Source of the DNA: Granulicella sp. S156
GTDB lineage: Bacteria; Acidobacteriota; Terriglobia; Terriglobales; Acidobacteriaceae
Direction: 5' to 3'
Assembly: GCF_009766105.1 (NCBI RefSeq)
Contig: NZ_LMUH01000026.1
Location: forward strand, 360,721 to 424,720
Length of the DNA stretch: 64,000 nt
Below the pieces are notes generated by a model. The model had not been told where the DNA came from. It saw only the letters and a program-made list of their open reading frames with translations, and searched no databases. Both the position numbers and the translations under genes were made by a program. This document shows, piece after piece, positions 1 through 8,886 of the stretch (position 1 is its first letter; each line of letters starts with the position of its first letter).

Positions 1-1059
1 GCAGGTGAACAGTATCAGCGGATAGATGGGCAGCAGATAGCGCGTGAGAAGCGCTCCCCCAAGTATGGAGAAGGCTAGCCAGTTGGCAGCCACTAGAACT
101 GCGATTGTACGGAGTGTTTCTGATGGTAGTGGCTGTGCTCCCTTTGCAGAGCGCCGTGGAAGAAACAGGCAGGCGAGCGTGAGGACGATTGCGACCCATA
201 TATTGCGCTGCCAAACCAGGTGCAGAAAGCGGTAGTACAGCGAGATAAAGATATGCGCTGCGCTGAGGTTCGCGGTCGCGTTGTAGCGCAGGTACTCGGG
301 ATTGCCGAAGGTGAAGCCTGTGCGGTGATGATGGTACCCGTACCACGCGAGCAGTGGCAGAAGCGGCAGCGAAAGTGTGATGAGCCAGGTTGCGTGAATG
401 CGTCGTGCGATGAGGGAATGACGGTCGCGGATCAGCAGCACAAGGTGCATCGCAGCCAGAGCGGCGGGTTCGACGATGGTCGTCTCTTTGGAGAGTGCTG
501 CAAGCGAGAAGAGCAAGGCAATCCATAGTTGCGTGCGCTTTACATGGCTATCTATTGCAGCGGTCGATTGTGTTGTTGTGAAGTACAGGGCGAAGGCCCA
601 AAGCGTGAACGCTGCGGCGAAGATGTCGGCGTGTGCTAGCGTGCTCTGAACAAACCAGATCGGGTAGGTCGCTGTGAGAAGCGTTACCGCGATTGCTGCG
701 GCTGGGCTAACGAGGCGCTGCGTCATCCGGAACACGGCCAGCAATGCGGCGGCGGAGAAGACGCAGACCATGAGGCGTGTTGCCAGGATGCGATAGCCGG
801 TAATGTGCCAGAGCGTGCCGAGGACGATGTTCGGCAGTGGCGGATGAGCGTTGGTGAATTCGGGGATCAGGGTGAAGCGGTGGTAGAAGTCGAGGGCGGC
901 TGGGATGTAATAGCCGCCCTCATCCCAGAAGTAGGGAAGGCGCAGGAGTGTGGTGTGTGCCAGTGCGATCGCGATGAAGAAGATCGCGAAGAGCATACGT
1001 CCAGGCAGGGACGCCAGTTTAGCGGCGGCCCTGCGGAGAGCTTGCGGAAGAGAGTCCAC
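1..1059 (-). CDS. GT39-type membrane glycosyltransferase (ArnT/PMT-like), 3'-truncated by window edge
   Basis: Reading the minus strand gives an uninterrupted frame from a GTG at 1059 to the window edge, rich in hydrophobic segments. Early in it is a hydrophobic helix followed by LRLPYFWDEGGYY and then NAHPPLPNI. The acidic 'DE' after the first helix and the 'HPPL' loop are hallmarks of the dolichol/undecaprenyl-phosphate-sugar glycosyltransferases of family GT39 (PMT/ArnT fold), which move a sugar from a lipid carrier on the outer side of the inner membrane. At least six further membrane segments follow, for example ILGGALLTRYLLPIYPLILF near the edge. The GTG lies only 3 nt after the stop of the DUF3467 gene, so the two are probably cotranscribed. 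An ATG at 996 is an alternative start just before the first helix. Acceptor substrate is unknown and the C-terminus lies outside the window. Confidence 0.8.
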   Translation of the reverse strand, partial: MDSLPQALRRAAAKLASLPGRMLFAIFFIAIALAHTTLLRLPYFWDEGGYYIPAALDFYHRFTLIPEFTNAHPPLPNIVLGTLWHITGYRILATRLMVCVFSAAALLAVFRMTQRLVSPAAAIAVTLLTATYPIWFVQSTLAHADIFAAAFTLWAFALYFTTTQSTAAIDSHVKRTQLWIALLFSLAALSKETTIVEPAALAAMHLVLLIRDRHSLIARRIHATWLITLSLPLLPLLAWYGYHHHRTGFTFGNPEYLRYNATANLSAAHIFISLYYRFLHLVWQRNIWVAIVLTLACLFLPRRSAKGAQPLPSETLRTIAVLVAANWLAFSILGGALLTRYLLPIYPLILFTC

Positions 1060-1062
1060 TGT

Positions 1063-1410
1063 TTAGTGGACGGGACCGTTGCCAGGGACGAAACGCGGGC
1101 CGCCCGGCTGGTTTCCCGATTGGGTGCTGTCCAGCGAGATGGTGCCGAAGGTTTGCTCGTACTGTGCGAGGTTGTGGGTCAACAAATTGTTGAGCGCCTT
1201 GGCCTGTTGCGGACTAAGATAAATCCCCTGAAAGTTGTCGATGCCCACCTGCTCGGCAGTTTGCTGCTCGAGCGTGCCAAAGACCAGGAAGAAGTCCCAG
1301 ATGGAGAGGCGGACCTGGACGCTGTTGGCATAGGAGTCGCGGTAGTCGGCTGACTTGGTCAGGGTGATTTTGGTGTTGTCGGGTTGGGTAATGGTCTGGC
1401 TCATCGTCAT
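1063..1410 (-). CDS. DUF3467 domain protein
   Basis: A 115-residue protein with the core VRLSIWDFFLVFG...GIYLSPQQAKALNNLL followed by LAQYEQTFGTI. This is the pattern of DUF3467 proteins, small bacterial proteins of unknown function whose conserved parts are a 'DF-x-DFG' strand and a 'P-xx-AKxLxxxLxxNxxxYE' helix. The last ~20 residues are Gly/Pro-rich. Start is taken at 1410; a second ATG two codons later (1404) is equally possible. It is followed after 3 nt by the membrane glycosyltransferase in the same frame, suggesting one transcript. No biochemical role can be assigned. Confidence 0.75.
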   Translation of the reverse strand: MTMSQTITQPDNTKITLTKSADYRDSYANSVQVRLSIWDFFLVFGTLEQQTAEQVGIDNFQGIYLSPQQAKALNNLLTHNLAQYEQTFGTISLDSTQSGNQPGGPRFVPGNGPVH

Positions 1411-1478
1411 CCTGAAGTCGGGCTTTGTTGGAAAGTGCCGTAACGGGGGTGTTTCCCGGGGGCGTTATGGATTTTGGT

Positions 1479-1556
1479 GCGGGAGGAGGGACTCGAACCC
1501 TCACGCCGAAGCACAGGCTTCTAAGACCTGCGTGTCTGCCATTTCACCACTCCCGC
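1479..1556 (-). tRNA. tRNA-Leu (anticodon UAG)
   Basis: On the minus strand a full cloverleaf can be drawn. The acceptor arms GCGGGAG and CTCCCGC pair over 7 bp. The anticodon stem CAGGT/GCCTG carries the loop CTTAGAA (anticodon UAG, reading CUA). A short class II variable arm (TGC-TTCG-GCG) and a T arm GAGGG/CCCTC with the TTCGAGT loop complete it. CCA is not encoded. Confidence 0.93.
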
Positions 1557-1781
1557 AGTGGAGTTAAGGGTAACGGGAATATAGAGGAGATGCAATCGGA
1601 TGAGCAAAATGAACCTTTTACCCAATATTTGCGTTTTTCCTATAGGGGCGGTCGCGGAGGGCGCCTTTTACGTCTCAAGGAGTGGAGATCTGTGGGAAAT
1701 CTGGTGTTTGGGAGACAGATTTGCGACCGACGAGGATGATAGTGCATCCTATTCATGAAAGTTGATAGAGGAACACTCAAG

Positions 1782-4217
1782 ATGCCAAGCGAATTTGTTA
1801 GCGTGATCAAGCCGTCGGAAGTCAGGGTTGGGGAGGACAAGGGCCGTTCTTACCCTGTTTTGCCCGTTCGGGACACCGTTCTGTTTCCCCATGCGGTTCT
1901 GCCCCTGACTGTAGGGCGTGAGAGTTCCATTCAGTTGATCCAGTCCCTGGGCGAGGAAAAGACCATCCTTGTGGTGGCTCAGAAGGATGCCCGGCAGGAC
2001 CAGCCGGATGGGTCGGACCTGCATACTATCGGTACCCGTGCGACCGTTCACAAGGTCGTGAAGATGCCGAACCAAAGCCTCTTTGTCTTTACTGAGGGTA
2101 CGGAGCGAGTGAAGCTGGGGGCCTTTACCCAGTCGCAGCCGTTCCTGATGGCGGAGTGCGAAGTGCTGCCCGAGACTGAGCCGGAGGTGTCTCCGGAGGC
2201 AGAGGCGATGCAGCGGAATGTGGTGGGGCAGTTCCAGGAGATCGTAACGTCCTCGTCGACGCTGTCGGACGACCTGCAGACGATCGCGATCAACATCGAG
2301 GAGCCGAGTAGACTGTCGGACTTTATCGCGTCGAGTCTGCCGTTCCTTTCTACCGGCGACAAGCAGGAACTGCTTGAGACGACGGATGTGAAGACGCGAC
2401 TGGAGAAGATCAATAGCCACCTGGCTAAAGAAATCGAGGTGCAGCAGCTTCGCAACAAGATCCAGACCGAGGTACAGGACTCCGTTCAGCAATCGCAGCG
2501 CGACTACTATCTGCGCGAGCAGATGAAGGCTATCCAGAAGGAGTTGGGCGACCAGGACGACACGCAGAAGGATATCGCCGACCTGAAGGAGAAGATCGAA
2601 GCGGCGGGCATGCCCGAAGACGTGAAGAAGGACGCGCTCAAGGAGCTGGGCCGGTTGGGCCGGATGAATCCTGCGGCTGCAGACTACTCGCTGACGCGGA
2701 ACTATGTGGAGTGGCTGGCGGTATTGCCGTGGTCGAAGGGTTCGGCCGGCGAAGTGGACATTGTGAAGGCACAGGATGTGCTCGACGAGGACCACTATGG
2801 GCTGAAGAAGGTGAAGGATCGCATTCTCGACTATCTGAGTGTGCGGCGCCTGAAGCCGGATATGAAGGGGCCGATCCTGTGCTTCGTCGGACCTCCGGGT
2901 GTGGGAAAGACCTCACTGGGACGTTCGATTGCTCGCTCGCTGGGACGCAAGTTCTCGCGCATCTCGCTGGGTGGTATGCATGATGAGGCGGAGATCCGCG
3001 GGCATCGGCGCACCTATATCGGCGCGCTGCCGGGGCAGATTATTCAGCATTTGAAGAGGGTTGAGGTCAACGATCCGGTCTTTATGCTGGATGAGATCGA
3101 CAAGCTGGGCCGCGATTTCCGCGGAGACCCATCGAGCGCGTTGCTGGAGACGCTTGATCCGGAGCAGAACAATACGTTCCGGGACAACTATCTCGACCAG
3201 CCGTTCGACCTGAGCAAGGTCTTGTTCATCTGCACAGCGAACCAGCTTGACCCGATTCCTGCGCCGTTGCTGGACCGCATGGAGATCATCGAGCTGACCG
3301 GCTATACGGAAGAGGAGAAGGTCAACATCGCGGAAAAGTACCTGATTCCGCGGCAGATCAAGGAGAACGGCATCTCGCCGGAGCTGATCGAGTTTCCGAC
3401 AGCCAGCGTTGGGCTGATTGCGCGGCACTATACGCGTGAGGCCGGCGTGCGCAGGCTGGAGCAGCTCATCGGAACGGTGTGCCGCAAGCTGGCTCGCAAG
3501 GTCGCCGAAGGGCGGACGGAGAAGCTGGTGATTACGCCTGAGATCATCCACGAGTTCCTGGGTGGGATCAAGGTTCGTGTGGACACAGAGATTGCCGAGC
3601 GCACCAAGCGTGCAGGCGTGGCTGTGGGCCTGGCATGGACACCGGCGGGTGGCGACGTGCTCTTTATCGAAGCCAACAAGATGAAGGGCAAGGGAGGTTT
3701 CAGCATCACAGGCCAGATCGGCGATGTGATGAAGGAGTCGATGCAGGCGGCGTTGACGTGGGTGCGGTCGAATGCGACCTCACTAGGGTTGGACGAAGAT
3801 GTGCTGAAGGACATCGACCTGCACATTCACGTTCCGGCGGGAGCGATCCCCAAGGACGGCCCGAGCGCAGGTGTCACGATGGCGACGGCGCTGGTATCTC
3901 TGCTGACCGATAAGCCTGTGCGTCCGCTGCTGGCGATGACCGGCGAGATTACGCTGAGCGGCAATGTGCTGCCGGTCGGCGGCATCAAGGAGAAGTTCCT
4001 TGCGGCCAAGCGGGCGGGTGTTCGCGACGTGATTCTTCCGATAGATGTGAAGTCTAATGTGGAAGAGGACCTTACAGCGGATCAGGTCGAGGGCGTGACG
4101 ATTCACTATGCTTCGCGGATCGAGGATGTGCTGGCTGTGGCTTTGCCGAAGACGGTGAAGGAAGCGGTGCATTACGACGAGGTGCGGGAAGAAGTGCTTG
4201 CTGGCGCTGCGGAGTAG
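1782..4217 (+). CDS. lon: ATP-dependent protease Lon
   Basis: Lon is a homohexameric cytoplasmic AAA+ serine protease that degrades misfolded and regulatory proteins. The N-terminal LAN domain opens with [20 protein letters not shown] coiled linker follows (about residues 190-300), then Walker A GPPGVGKT, Walker B FMLDEIDK, sensor-1 region FICTAN and the C-terminal protease domain with KDGPSAG (nucleophile Ser at about residue 695 from this start) and GGIKEKF (catalytic Lys about 43 residues later, as in E. coli S679/K722). From the ATG at 1782 it is 811 aa, normal for the family. That start has AGAGGA about 10 nt upstream; the frame is open further, with another ATG at 1755 that would add nine residues. 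It stands alone between a tRNA gene and a strong terminator. Confidence 0.97.
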   Translation: MPSEFVSVIKPSEVRVGEDKGRSYPVLPVRDTVLFPHAVLPLTVGRESSIQLIQSLGEEKTILVVAQKDARQDQPDGSDLHTIGTRATVHKVVKMPNQSLFVFTEGTERVKLGAFTQSQPFLMAECEVLPETEPEVSPEAEAMQRNVVGQFQEIVTSSSTLSDDLQTIAINIEEPSRLSDFIASSLPFLSTGDKQELLETTDVKTRLEKINSHLAKEIEVQQLRNKIQTEVQDSVQQSQRDYYLREQMKAIQKELGDQDDTQKDIADLKEKIEAAGMPEDVKKDALKELGRLGRMNPAAADYSLTRNYVEWLAVLPWSKGSAGEVDIVKAQDVLDEDHYGLKKVKDRILDYLSVRRLKPDMKGPILCFVGPPGVGKTSLGRSIARSLGRKFSRISLGGMHDEAEIRGHRRTYIGALPGQIIQHLKRVEVNDPVFMLDEIDKLGRDFRGDPSSALLETLDPEQNNTFRDNYLDQPFDLSKVLFICTANQLDPIPAPLLDRMEIIELTGYTEEEKVNIAEKYLIPRQIKENGISPELIEFPTASVGLIARHYTREAGVRRLEQLIGTVCRKLARKVAEGRTEKLVITPEIIHEFLGGIKVRVDTEIAERTKRAGVAVGLAWTPAGGDVLFIEANKMKGKGGFSITGQIGDVMKESMQAALTWVRSNATSLGLDEDVLKDIDLHIHVPAGAIPKDGPSAGVTMATALVSLLTDKPVRPLLAMTGEITLSGNVLPVGGIKEKFLAAKRAGVRDVILPIDVKSNVEEDLTADQVEGVTIHYASRIEDVLAVALPKTVKEAVHYDEVREEVLAGAAE

Positions 4218-4234
4218 TTGAGCGAAGGAATACA

Positions 4235-4268
4235 AGGGCGATTCGCGAAGAGCGGATCGCCCTTTTTT
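4235..4268 (+). terminator. Rho-independent terminator of lon
   Basis: A 12-bp stem (AGGGCGATTCGC paired with GCGGATCGCCCT, one G-T pair) closes a 5-nt loop and runs into TTTTTT. It starts 17 nt after the lon stop codon. Confidence 0.9.
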
Positions 4269-4292
4269 CTGATCTGTACGCTTTCGGGGAGG

Positions 4293-4364
4293 TGCGAACG
4301 AAAAACGGGAGACAGCAGGTTCGCTCGCTCCGCTCGGAATGACAAACCAGAAAAGCAAAAGCAA
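4293..4364. repeat. Dispersed intergenic repeat, copy 1
   Basis: About 72 bp from TGCGAACGAAAAACGGGAGA through a run rich in GCAAAAGC, almost identical to 5740-5811. It includes the palindromic core TTCGCTCGCTCCGCTCGGAA. The copy lies between lon and the DUF488 gene, outside any convincing gene. Minus-strand translations of this family give the 'CHSERSERTCC' string often miscalled as protein in Acidobacteria. Confidence 0.8.
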
Positions 4365-4423
4365 AATACAGGGGTCTCTCCACTACGCGTCACGATAAAG
4401 CCATGACGCTTCGGTCGAGATGA

Positions 4424-4469
4424 CAATATTGGTGGGGTGCAATATTGGTGGGTTGCAATTGATGGGTTG
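4424..4469. repeat. Short tandem repeat, 16-nt unit
   Basis: CAATATTGGTGGGGTG is followed directly by CAATATTGGTGGGTTG and then a shortened third unit CAATTGATGGGTTG. It sits 37 nt before the DUF488 start codon, in its leader region. Confidence 0.6.
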
Positions 4470-4506
4470 CACCTGAAGCGTGAACCTCTTGTTGCAGGAG
4501 AGTCCT

Positions 4507-5076
4507 ATGATGACGATCGGACATTCGACGCTGAGGATCGAAGCGTTTCTGCGAGCGCTTGGGGAGAGTGGTGTTGAGTTGCTGGTCGATGTGCGGAGCC
4601 GTCCTGGGTCGCGGAGGCATCCGCAGTTTGGGCAGGAGACGCTGTTTGCGTCGTTGCGGGAGGCGGGAATCGAGCCGGTGTGGCGCAAGGGGTTGGGAGG
4701 GTGGCGGGAGGCGCGTAAAGACAGCATCAACACCGGCTGGCGAGTGAACAGCTTTCGCGGCTATGCGGACTATATGGAGACCGCTGCGTTCCAGAGCGAG
4801 ATTGAGTGGCTGTTGGCCCAGAAGAAGCCTCTGGCGGTGATGTGCGCCGAGGCGGTTCCGTGGGGGTGTCATCGTTCGCTGATTGCCGACGCTATGCTCG
4901 CTCGCGGTGTTGAGGTTGAAGATATATTGGTTACTCCCGAAGGCGGGAGTTCGCGGAAGCCTCATGAGATGACGCGCTTTGCGCGCGTGGAGGGGGACCG
5001 GGTCTGGTATCCGGCCGAGAATGGCGAGCTCTTTGGCGGTATGCTCGGAGCGGGTGATAAAGGGGAGGACGAGTGA
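4507..5076 (+). CDS. DUF488 family protein
   Basis: A 189-residue protein that opens with MMTIGHSTLRIEAFL and continues LLVDVRSRPGSRRHPQF. This is the signature of DUF488 proteins ('TIGHS...DVR..P.S...P.F'). A central CAEAVPWGCHRSLIADAM matches the family's conserved 'C-x-E...CHR' block. The biochemical role is not established; the conserved Cys, His and Arg suggest a catalytic pocket. The start is the first of two adjacent ATGs, with GCAGGAGA 7 nt upstream; an upstream ATG at 4480 lacks such a site. Its last codons overlap the GTG of tsaB by 4 nt, so translational coupling is likely. Confidence 0.88.
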   Translation: MMTIGHSTLRIEAFLRALGESGVELLVDVRSRPGSRRHPQFGQETLFASLREAGIEPVWRKGLGGWREARKDSINTGWRVNSFRGYADYMETAAFQSEIEWLLAQKKPLAVMCAEAVPWGCHRSLIADAMLARGVEVEDILVTPEGGSSRKPHEMTRFARVEGDRVWYPAENGELFGGMLGAGDKGEDE

Positions 5077-5705
5077 GGCTTTTGCTGATCGACACCTGCG
5101 GTGAAGTGGGAAGTGTGGCGTTGAGCGAGGGCGAGACGATTGCCGCCAGCGAGATGCTGCCGGAGCGTGGGTCGTCGTCCGCTCTTTTGCCTGCCGTAAC
5201 GCGACTGCTGCAATCAAAGGGATGGGCGTTATCGAAGCTTGATGGGATTGGCGTTGTGGCTGGGCCAGGGTCCTTTACGGGCGTGCGTGTGGGGCTGGCA
5301 GCGGCCAAGGGATTGTGCGAGGCTGCGAGCCTGCCGCTGGCTGCGGTATCGCGGCTGGCTGTGCTGGCAGAGGCTGCGGCGCTTGTGGATGGATACGCTG
5401 TGCTCGACGCTGGGCGGGGTGAGTATTATGTCCGCATCGTGCGGTCTGGCGAGGAGGCACAGGATGCGCTTTGCCATCGCGACGATTTGCTGACCAAGGC
5501 GTATGCGAAGCGAGTTGTGGTCGCTGAATCAAAGTTAGTGGAGCAGATTGCGGTGCTGCGGCCTGAACTTCATCTTCTGAGGGCTGAACATGCTTTGCCA
5601 GCCGTGTTGCGAGGGTTGCAAGAGGGTGGGAGTGATGTTGCGACGATAGATGCGAATTATGTTCGGGGGGAGAGGGATATCTATGCGAAGGTGGCGGTGA
5701 GGTGA
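5073..5705 (+). CDS. tsaB: tRNA threonylcarbamoyladenosine biosynthesis protein TsaB
   Basis: TsaB is the inactive ASKHA-fold partner of TsaD in the complex that makes t6A37 in ANN-decoding tRNAs. The sequence shows LLIDTCGEVGSVAL at the N-terminus, SSSALLPAVTRLL, and the diagnostic GIGVVAGPGSFTGVRVGLAAAKGL at about residues 59-82. Length (210 aa) is normal. It starts with GTG overlapping the DUF488 stop by 4 nt. The next gene is rimI, a pairing seen in many bacteria. The gap to rimI holds the second copy of an intergenic repeat. Confidence 0.93.
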   Translation: MRLLLIDTCGEVGSVALSEGETIAASEMLPERGSSSALLPAVTRLLQSKGWALSKLDGIGVVAGPGSFTGVRVGLAAAKGLCEAASLPLAAVSRLAVLAEAAALVDGYAVLDAGRGEYYVRIVRSGEEAQDALCHRDDLLTKAYAKRVVVAESKLVEQIAVLRPELHLLRAEHALPAVLRGLQEGGSDVATIDANYVRGERDIYAKVAVR

Positions 5706-5739
5706 CAAAGTAGCTTTGAGTTGCTCGCTTTTTGTGAGC

Positions 5740-5811
5740 TGCGAACGAAAAACGGGAGACAGCAGGTTCGCTCGCTCCGCTCGGAATGACAAACAGAAAA
5801 GCAAAAGCAAG
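5740..5811. repeat. Dispersed intergenic repeat, copy 2
   Basis: Near-identical to 4293-4364 over about 72 bp (one extra C in copy 1), in the same orientation. It lies in the tsaB-rimI gap. Both copies start 35-75 nt after a stop codon. Confidence 0.8.
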
Positions 5812-5845
5812 GGCAAAGGCAGAGGCGCGGTTTCAATAGATCCCT

Positions 5846-6340
5846 ATGAGTATCTTCTCGAAGTCGCTCGAAATCCGACGTGCGCAGCCCGAAGACCTGG
5901 CCGAGGTGTTGCGTATTGAGAGGGCTGTGCCGGAGGCGCCGCACTGGGGGGAGCCGGTTTATCGCGACATTCTTTTGCAGGAGCCTGGGGAGATAAAGCT
6001 GAATCGAGCGCTGTTTGTCGCTGGGGACGGCAAGCGGATTGTGGGGTTTGCGGTTGCGGCGGTTGTTGCCGATCAGGCGGAGTTGGAGAGTATCGCGGTC
6101 GATCCGGAGCGGCGCAGGCTTGGGGTGGGAGGGGCGTTGTCGGGCGCGGTCATACTTTGGGGGCGTCAGGCAGGTGCGCGGGAGATGCTGCTTGAAGTAA
6201 GATCGGCGAACGCGGAAGCTCGTGCGTTGTATGATCGCCTGGGTTTTAAGGAAACCGGTCTTCGCCGCGGGTATTATTCCGACCCTCCCGATGACGCGGT
6301 GTTGATGTCTGTAAGTCTTTCTAACGCAGCAGATTTATAA
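5846..6340 (+). CDS. rimI: GNAT acetyltransferase, probable ribosomal protein S18-alanine N-acetyltransferase
   Basis: A 164-residue GNAT-fold protein. Residues ~10-30 (IRRAQPEDLAEVLRIERAV) form the first strand and helix. The acetyl-CoA site is the block AELESIAVDPERRRLGVGGAL (Q/RxxGxG/A-type motif A), and the C-terminal block NAEARALYDRLGFKETGLRRGYY is typical of RimI. RimI acetylates the N-terminal Ala of ribosomal protein S18. The position directly after tsaB supports this over a generic GNAT. No strong ribosome-binding site is seen before the ATG. The stop is 3 nt before the psd start. Confidence 0.85.
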   Translation: MSIFSKSLEIRRAQPEDLAEVLRIERAVPEAPHWGEPVYRDILLQEPGEIKLNRALFVAGDGKRIVGFAVAAVVADQAELESIAVDPERRRLGVGGALSGAVILWGRQAGAREMLLEVRSANAEARALYDRLGFKETGLRRGYYSDPPDDAVLMSVSLSNAADL

Positions 6341-6343
6341 TCG

Positions 6344-6976
6344 GTGACTATGGTTCGCGACGGAATTTTTTATGGGCTCGCCCTGTTGGTTGTGGCGGCG
6401 ATTGTCTGGCACTTCACGGAAATTGGGAGCCTGACGGCCATCCCAGTGGTGCTGGCGATGTTCTTTGTCTGGTTCTTTCGCGATCCCTCGCGCAAAGTGC
6501 CTGCTGGTGCTGGGCTTATCGTCTCACCGGCTGACGGCAAGGTGGAAGAGGCAGAATGGATAGAGACGACTGCCGGCGGACGCCTGCGTGTGACGATCTT
6601 CCTCAACGTCTTCGATGTCCACGTGAATCGTGTGCCGGTGGGCGGCACGGTGGAGCTGGTGGAGTTTCGTGAAGGTCAGTTTCTGAACGCGATGCGGCCA
6701 GAGTCTTCCGTCCATAACGAGCAGACGCTGGTCACGATCAATACTGGGAGCTATCTGGTCAGTTTCAAGCAGATCGCCGGTCTTCTGGCGCGGCGCATCG
6801 TCTGCAACCTTAAGGTGGGTGACCGTGTGGAACGCGGCCAGCGCATGGGGTTGATCAAGTTCGGTTCGCGAGTGGATGTGCTGCTTCCCCCTGAGGCCAA
6901 GTTGAGCGTGAAGGTCGGAGATCGGGTCAAGGGTGGGAGCTCCGTACTCGCTGCCATGCCGGATGGGGCCGTCTGA
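6344..6976 (+). CDS. psd: Phosphatidylserine decarboxylase proenzyme (short form)
   Basis: Makes phosphatidylethanolamine from phosphatidylserine at the inner membrane. An N-terminal hairpin of hydrophobic segments (GLALLVVAAIVW, AIPVVLAMFFVWFF) is followed by FRDPSRKVP and ADGKV, conserved in the ~200-aa Psd subfamily. VFDVHVNRVPVGG and the self-cleavage site FGSRVDV follow (Gly174-Ser175, where the pyruvoyl group forms). Starts with GTG at 6344 (an ATG two codons later is possible). Its stop overlaps the pssA ATG by 1 nt, so the two steps from CDP-diacylglycerol to PE are coupled in one operon. Confidence 0.95.
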   Translation: MTMVRDGIFYGLALLVVAAIVWHFTEIGSLTAIPVVLAMFFVWFFRDPSRKVPAGAGLIVSPADGKVEEAEWIETTAGGRLRVTIFLNVFDVHVNRVPVGGTVELVEFREGQFLNAMRPESSVHNEQTLVTINTGSYLVSFKQIAGLLARRIVCNLKVGDRVERGQRMGLIKFGSRVDVLLPPEAKLSVKVGDRVKGGSSVLAAMPDGAV

Positions 6977-7806
6977 TGGCAATGCCAGTTTTAGAGGACG
7001 CGCCGAAACGCCTGCCGCAGCGTCGTGGCATGTATGTGCTGCCGTCTCTGTTTACAGCAGGCAATATCGCGGCGGGTTACTACGCACTGACGGAGAGTAT
7101 CCGCGGGGTTGGGGGCGATCCCCGGGCCTTCGATCACGCTGCGCTGGCGATTGGCTTTGCGGTGATGTTCGATGGGCTGGACGGACGTGTCGCCCGCATG
7201 ACCAATACCTCCAGCGATTTCGGTAAAGAGTTCGACTCGCTGGCCGACGTCATTACCTTCGGTGTTGCGCCGAGCCTGCTTGCTTACCTTTGGGGAGTGC
7301 ATGCTGTGCTGCCATCAGCGTATCCCGTGGTGGATGATCGGCTGCACGGCCTGGGAATCGTCATCTGCTTTCTGTTCCTCATCTGCGGCGCGTGCCGGTT
7401 GGCGAGGTTCAACATCAGTGTGAATCCGCAGCCACGTAACCCCGGGCGGCCGGGCAGGAAGTACTTCGTCGGTATGCCGATTCCGGCTGGGGCTGGCGTG
7501 ATTGCGGCGGTCGTTCACTTTGAGCAGGGGTCGCCGATTCATGACCTGTGGCTTTCCGCGGTCTGGCTGGCGTTGCTGGCGTTCACCGGTTTTTTGATGG
7601 TGAGCAGTTGGCGATTCTGGAGCGGCAAGGAGATGAACCTGGCGGAGAAGCAGCCCGTGCGCGGGGTTCTCCTGCTGGTGGTTGCGCTGGCGCTGGTTAT
7701 CGTGTTTTCACGATATGCGTTGATCATTATTGCGATGGTCTATCTGCTGTCGGGTGTTCTGGCGCGGCTGGCCTACTCGTGGGGACGTCGTAACGCATCG
7801 AATTAA
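6976..7806 (+). CDS. pssA: CDP-diacylglycerol-serine O-phosphatidyltransferase
   Basis: Integral membrane enzyme joining serine to CDP-diacylglycerol, the step before Psd. The CDP-alcohol phosphatidyltransferase signature DG(x2)AR(x8)G(x3)D(x3)D is present: DGLDGRVARMTN, then FGKEFDSLADV. Several hydrophobic helices follow, and the tail ends with SRYALIIIAMVYLLSGVLARL. 276 aa, normal length. The start ATG overlaps the psd stop. Confidence 0.95.
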   Translation: MAMPVLEDAPKRLPQRRGMYVLPSLFTAGNIAAGYYALTESIRGVGGDPRAFDHAALAIGFAVMFDGLDGRVARMTNTSSDFGKEFDSLADVITFGVAPSLLAYLWGVHAVLPSAYPVVDDRLHGLGIVICFLFLICGACRLARFNISVNPQPRNPGRPGRKYFVGMPIPAGAGVIAAVVHFEQGSPIHDLWLSAVWLALLAFTGFLMVSSWRFWSGKEMNLAEKQPVRGVLLLVVALALVIVFSRYALIIIAMVYLLSGVLARLAYSWGRRNASN

Positions 7807-7848
7807 ACGCGAGCTGCTGAACTGCGACGTAGCCGAAGGAGAAATAGC

Positions 7849-8886
7849 TTGGCCGGAAGACTTATAAAGGCGGCGATCGTTGGAGCGTCCAGCATTTTGG
7901 GAAAAGAGCTCGCGGACGAGTTGAACGCGTCATTGGTTGCGACCTGGGATATTGCACTGTTCGACACGGGTGACGTCACTGGACAGGTGACGGCTGCGGG
8001 CGATGAGCCCATGGTGATTCAGGAGATCGGACCTGTCTCCTTTGTGGGGATCGATGTGGTGTTTTTTGCCGGCGATGCCGCAACGACGCGCAAACACTGG
8101 AAGGACGCGCTGACTGCAGGAGCGAGCGTCATCGATTTGAGCTTCGCGCTCGAGAACGAGAAGGGTGTTCTGGTACGGTGTCCGTTGATCGAGACCACTG
8201 AAGCAGGGACGACGCCCGCTCCCGATCTGACGACAAAGGTCATCGTGCCGGCGCATCCTGCGGCGGTGATGCTGGCGATGCTGGCGGCTCGGCTGCGGGG
8301 GAAGTGGAAGACGGCGCGCCTGGTGGCAACGGTTCTGGAACCGGCTTCGCAGCAGGGCAGAGAGGGGCTTGAAGAACTGCACCAGCAGACGGTAGGGACA
8401 CTATCGTTTCAGTCGCTGCCCAAGGATGTGTACGACACGCAGGTTTCGTTCAATCTGAATGCGGCGCTGGGTGCTGCGGCGAAGCTGGATCTCAGCAAGC
8501 TGACCGCGCAGGTGCGGCTGCACTTTGGGGACATCGCGGGCGGGGAAGCCCTATCGGCGCTGGCGCTCCAGTTGCTGCAGGCTCCGGTATTCAATGGCTA
8601 TACAGCCTCAGTTTTTGCAGAGTTCGGGGAAAAACAGAAGCTGGCGGATGTGGTGAAGGCCCTGCAGGGCGGGATGGTCAGCGTGGTTGGGCCGGATGAG
8701 CCGGAGCCCAGCAATATGAGCGTGATTGAACAGGCACAGATGCTGGTCAGCGTTCGTACGGAGCCTTCTGCAGAGAATGGGTTCTGGCTATGGATGGCGG
8801 TCGACAATCTTCGTCTTGCTGCGCGGAATGCTTCCGCGTGTGCGATGGAGCTGGTGGCGTTGCGGCCTGCGGGTAAGGTGCAATAG
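7849..8886 (+). CDS. Aspartate-semialdehyde-dehydrogenase-like protein lacking the catalytic Cys motif
   Basis: A 345-residue protein with an N-terminal Rossmann start (KAAIVGASSILGKELADEL) and a C-terminal part with FNLNAALG, resembling the Asd/ArgC semialdehyde dehydrogenase family. In active enzymes a catalytic Cys sits in a 'G/NNCT/S' loop after the first domain; at that place this protein reads VIVPAHPAAVMLAM with no Cys. So it probably does not perform the usual dehydrogenase chemistry, and its role is unknown. Starts with TTG at 7849-7851, with AAGGAG 8 nt upstream. It follows pssA by 42 nt and may belong to the same transcript. Confidence 0.7.
   Translation: MAGRLIKAAIVGASSILGKELADELNASLVATWDIALFDTGDVTGQVTAAGDEPMVIQEIGPVSFVGIDVVFFAGDAATTRKHWKDALTAGASVIDLSFALENEKGVLVRCPLIETTEAGTTPAPDLTTKVIVPAHPAAVMLAMLAARLRGKWKTARLVATVLEPASQQGREGLEELHQQTVGTLSFQSLPKDVYDTQVSFNLNAALGAAAKLDLSKLTAQVRLHFGDIAGGEALSALALQLLQAPVFNGYTASVFAEFGEKQKLADVVKALQGGMVSVVGPDEPEPSNMSVIEQAQMLVSVRTEPSAENGFWLWMAVDNLRLAARNASACAMELVALRPAGKVQ

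Noticed and set aside
805-1353. 182-codon plus-strand frame
   Set aside because: Overlaps the DUF3467 and glycosyltransferase genes on the minus strand, which have real family motifs.
1749-2795. 348-codon minus-strand frame
   Set aside because: Lies inside lon, Arg/Leu/His-rich with no family likeness; a mirror of GC-rich third positions.
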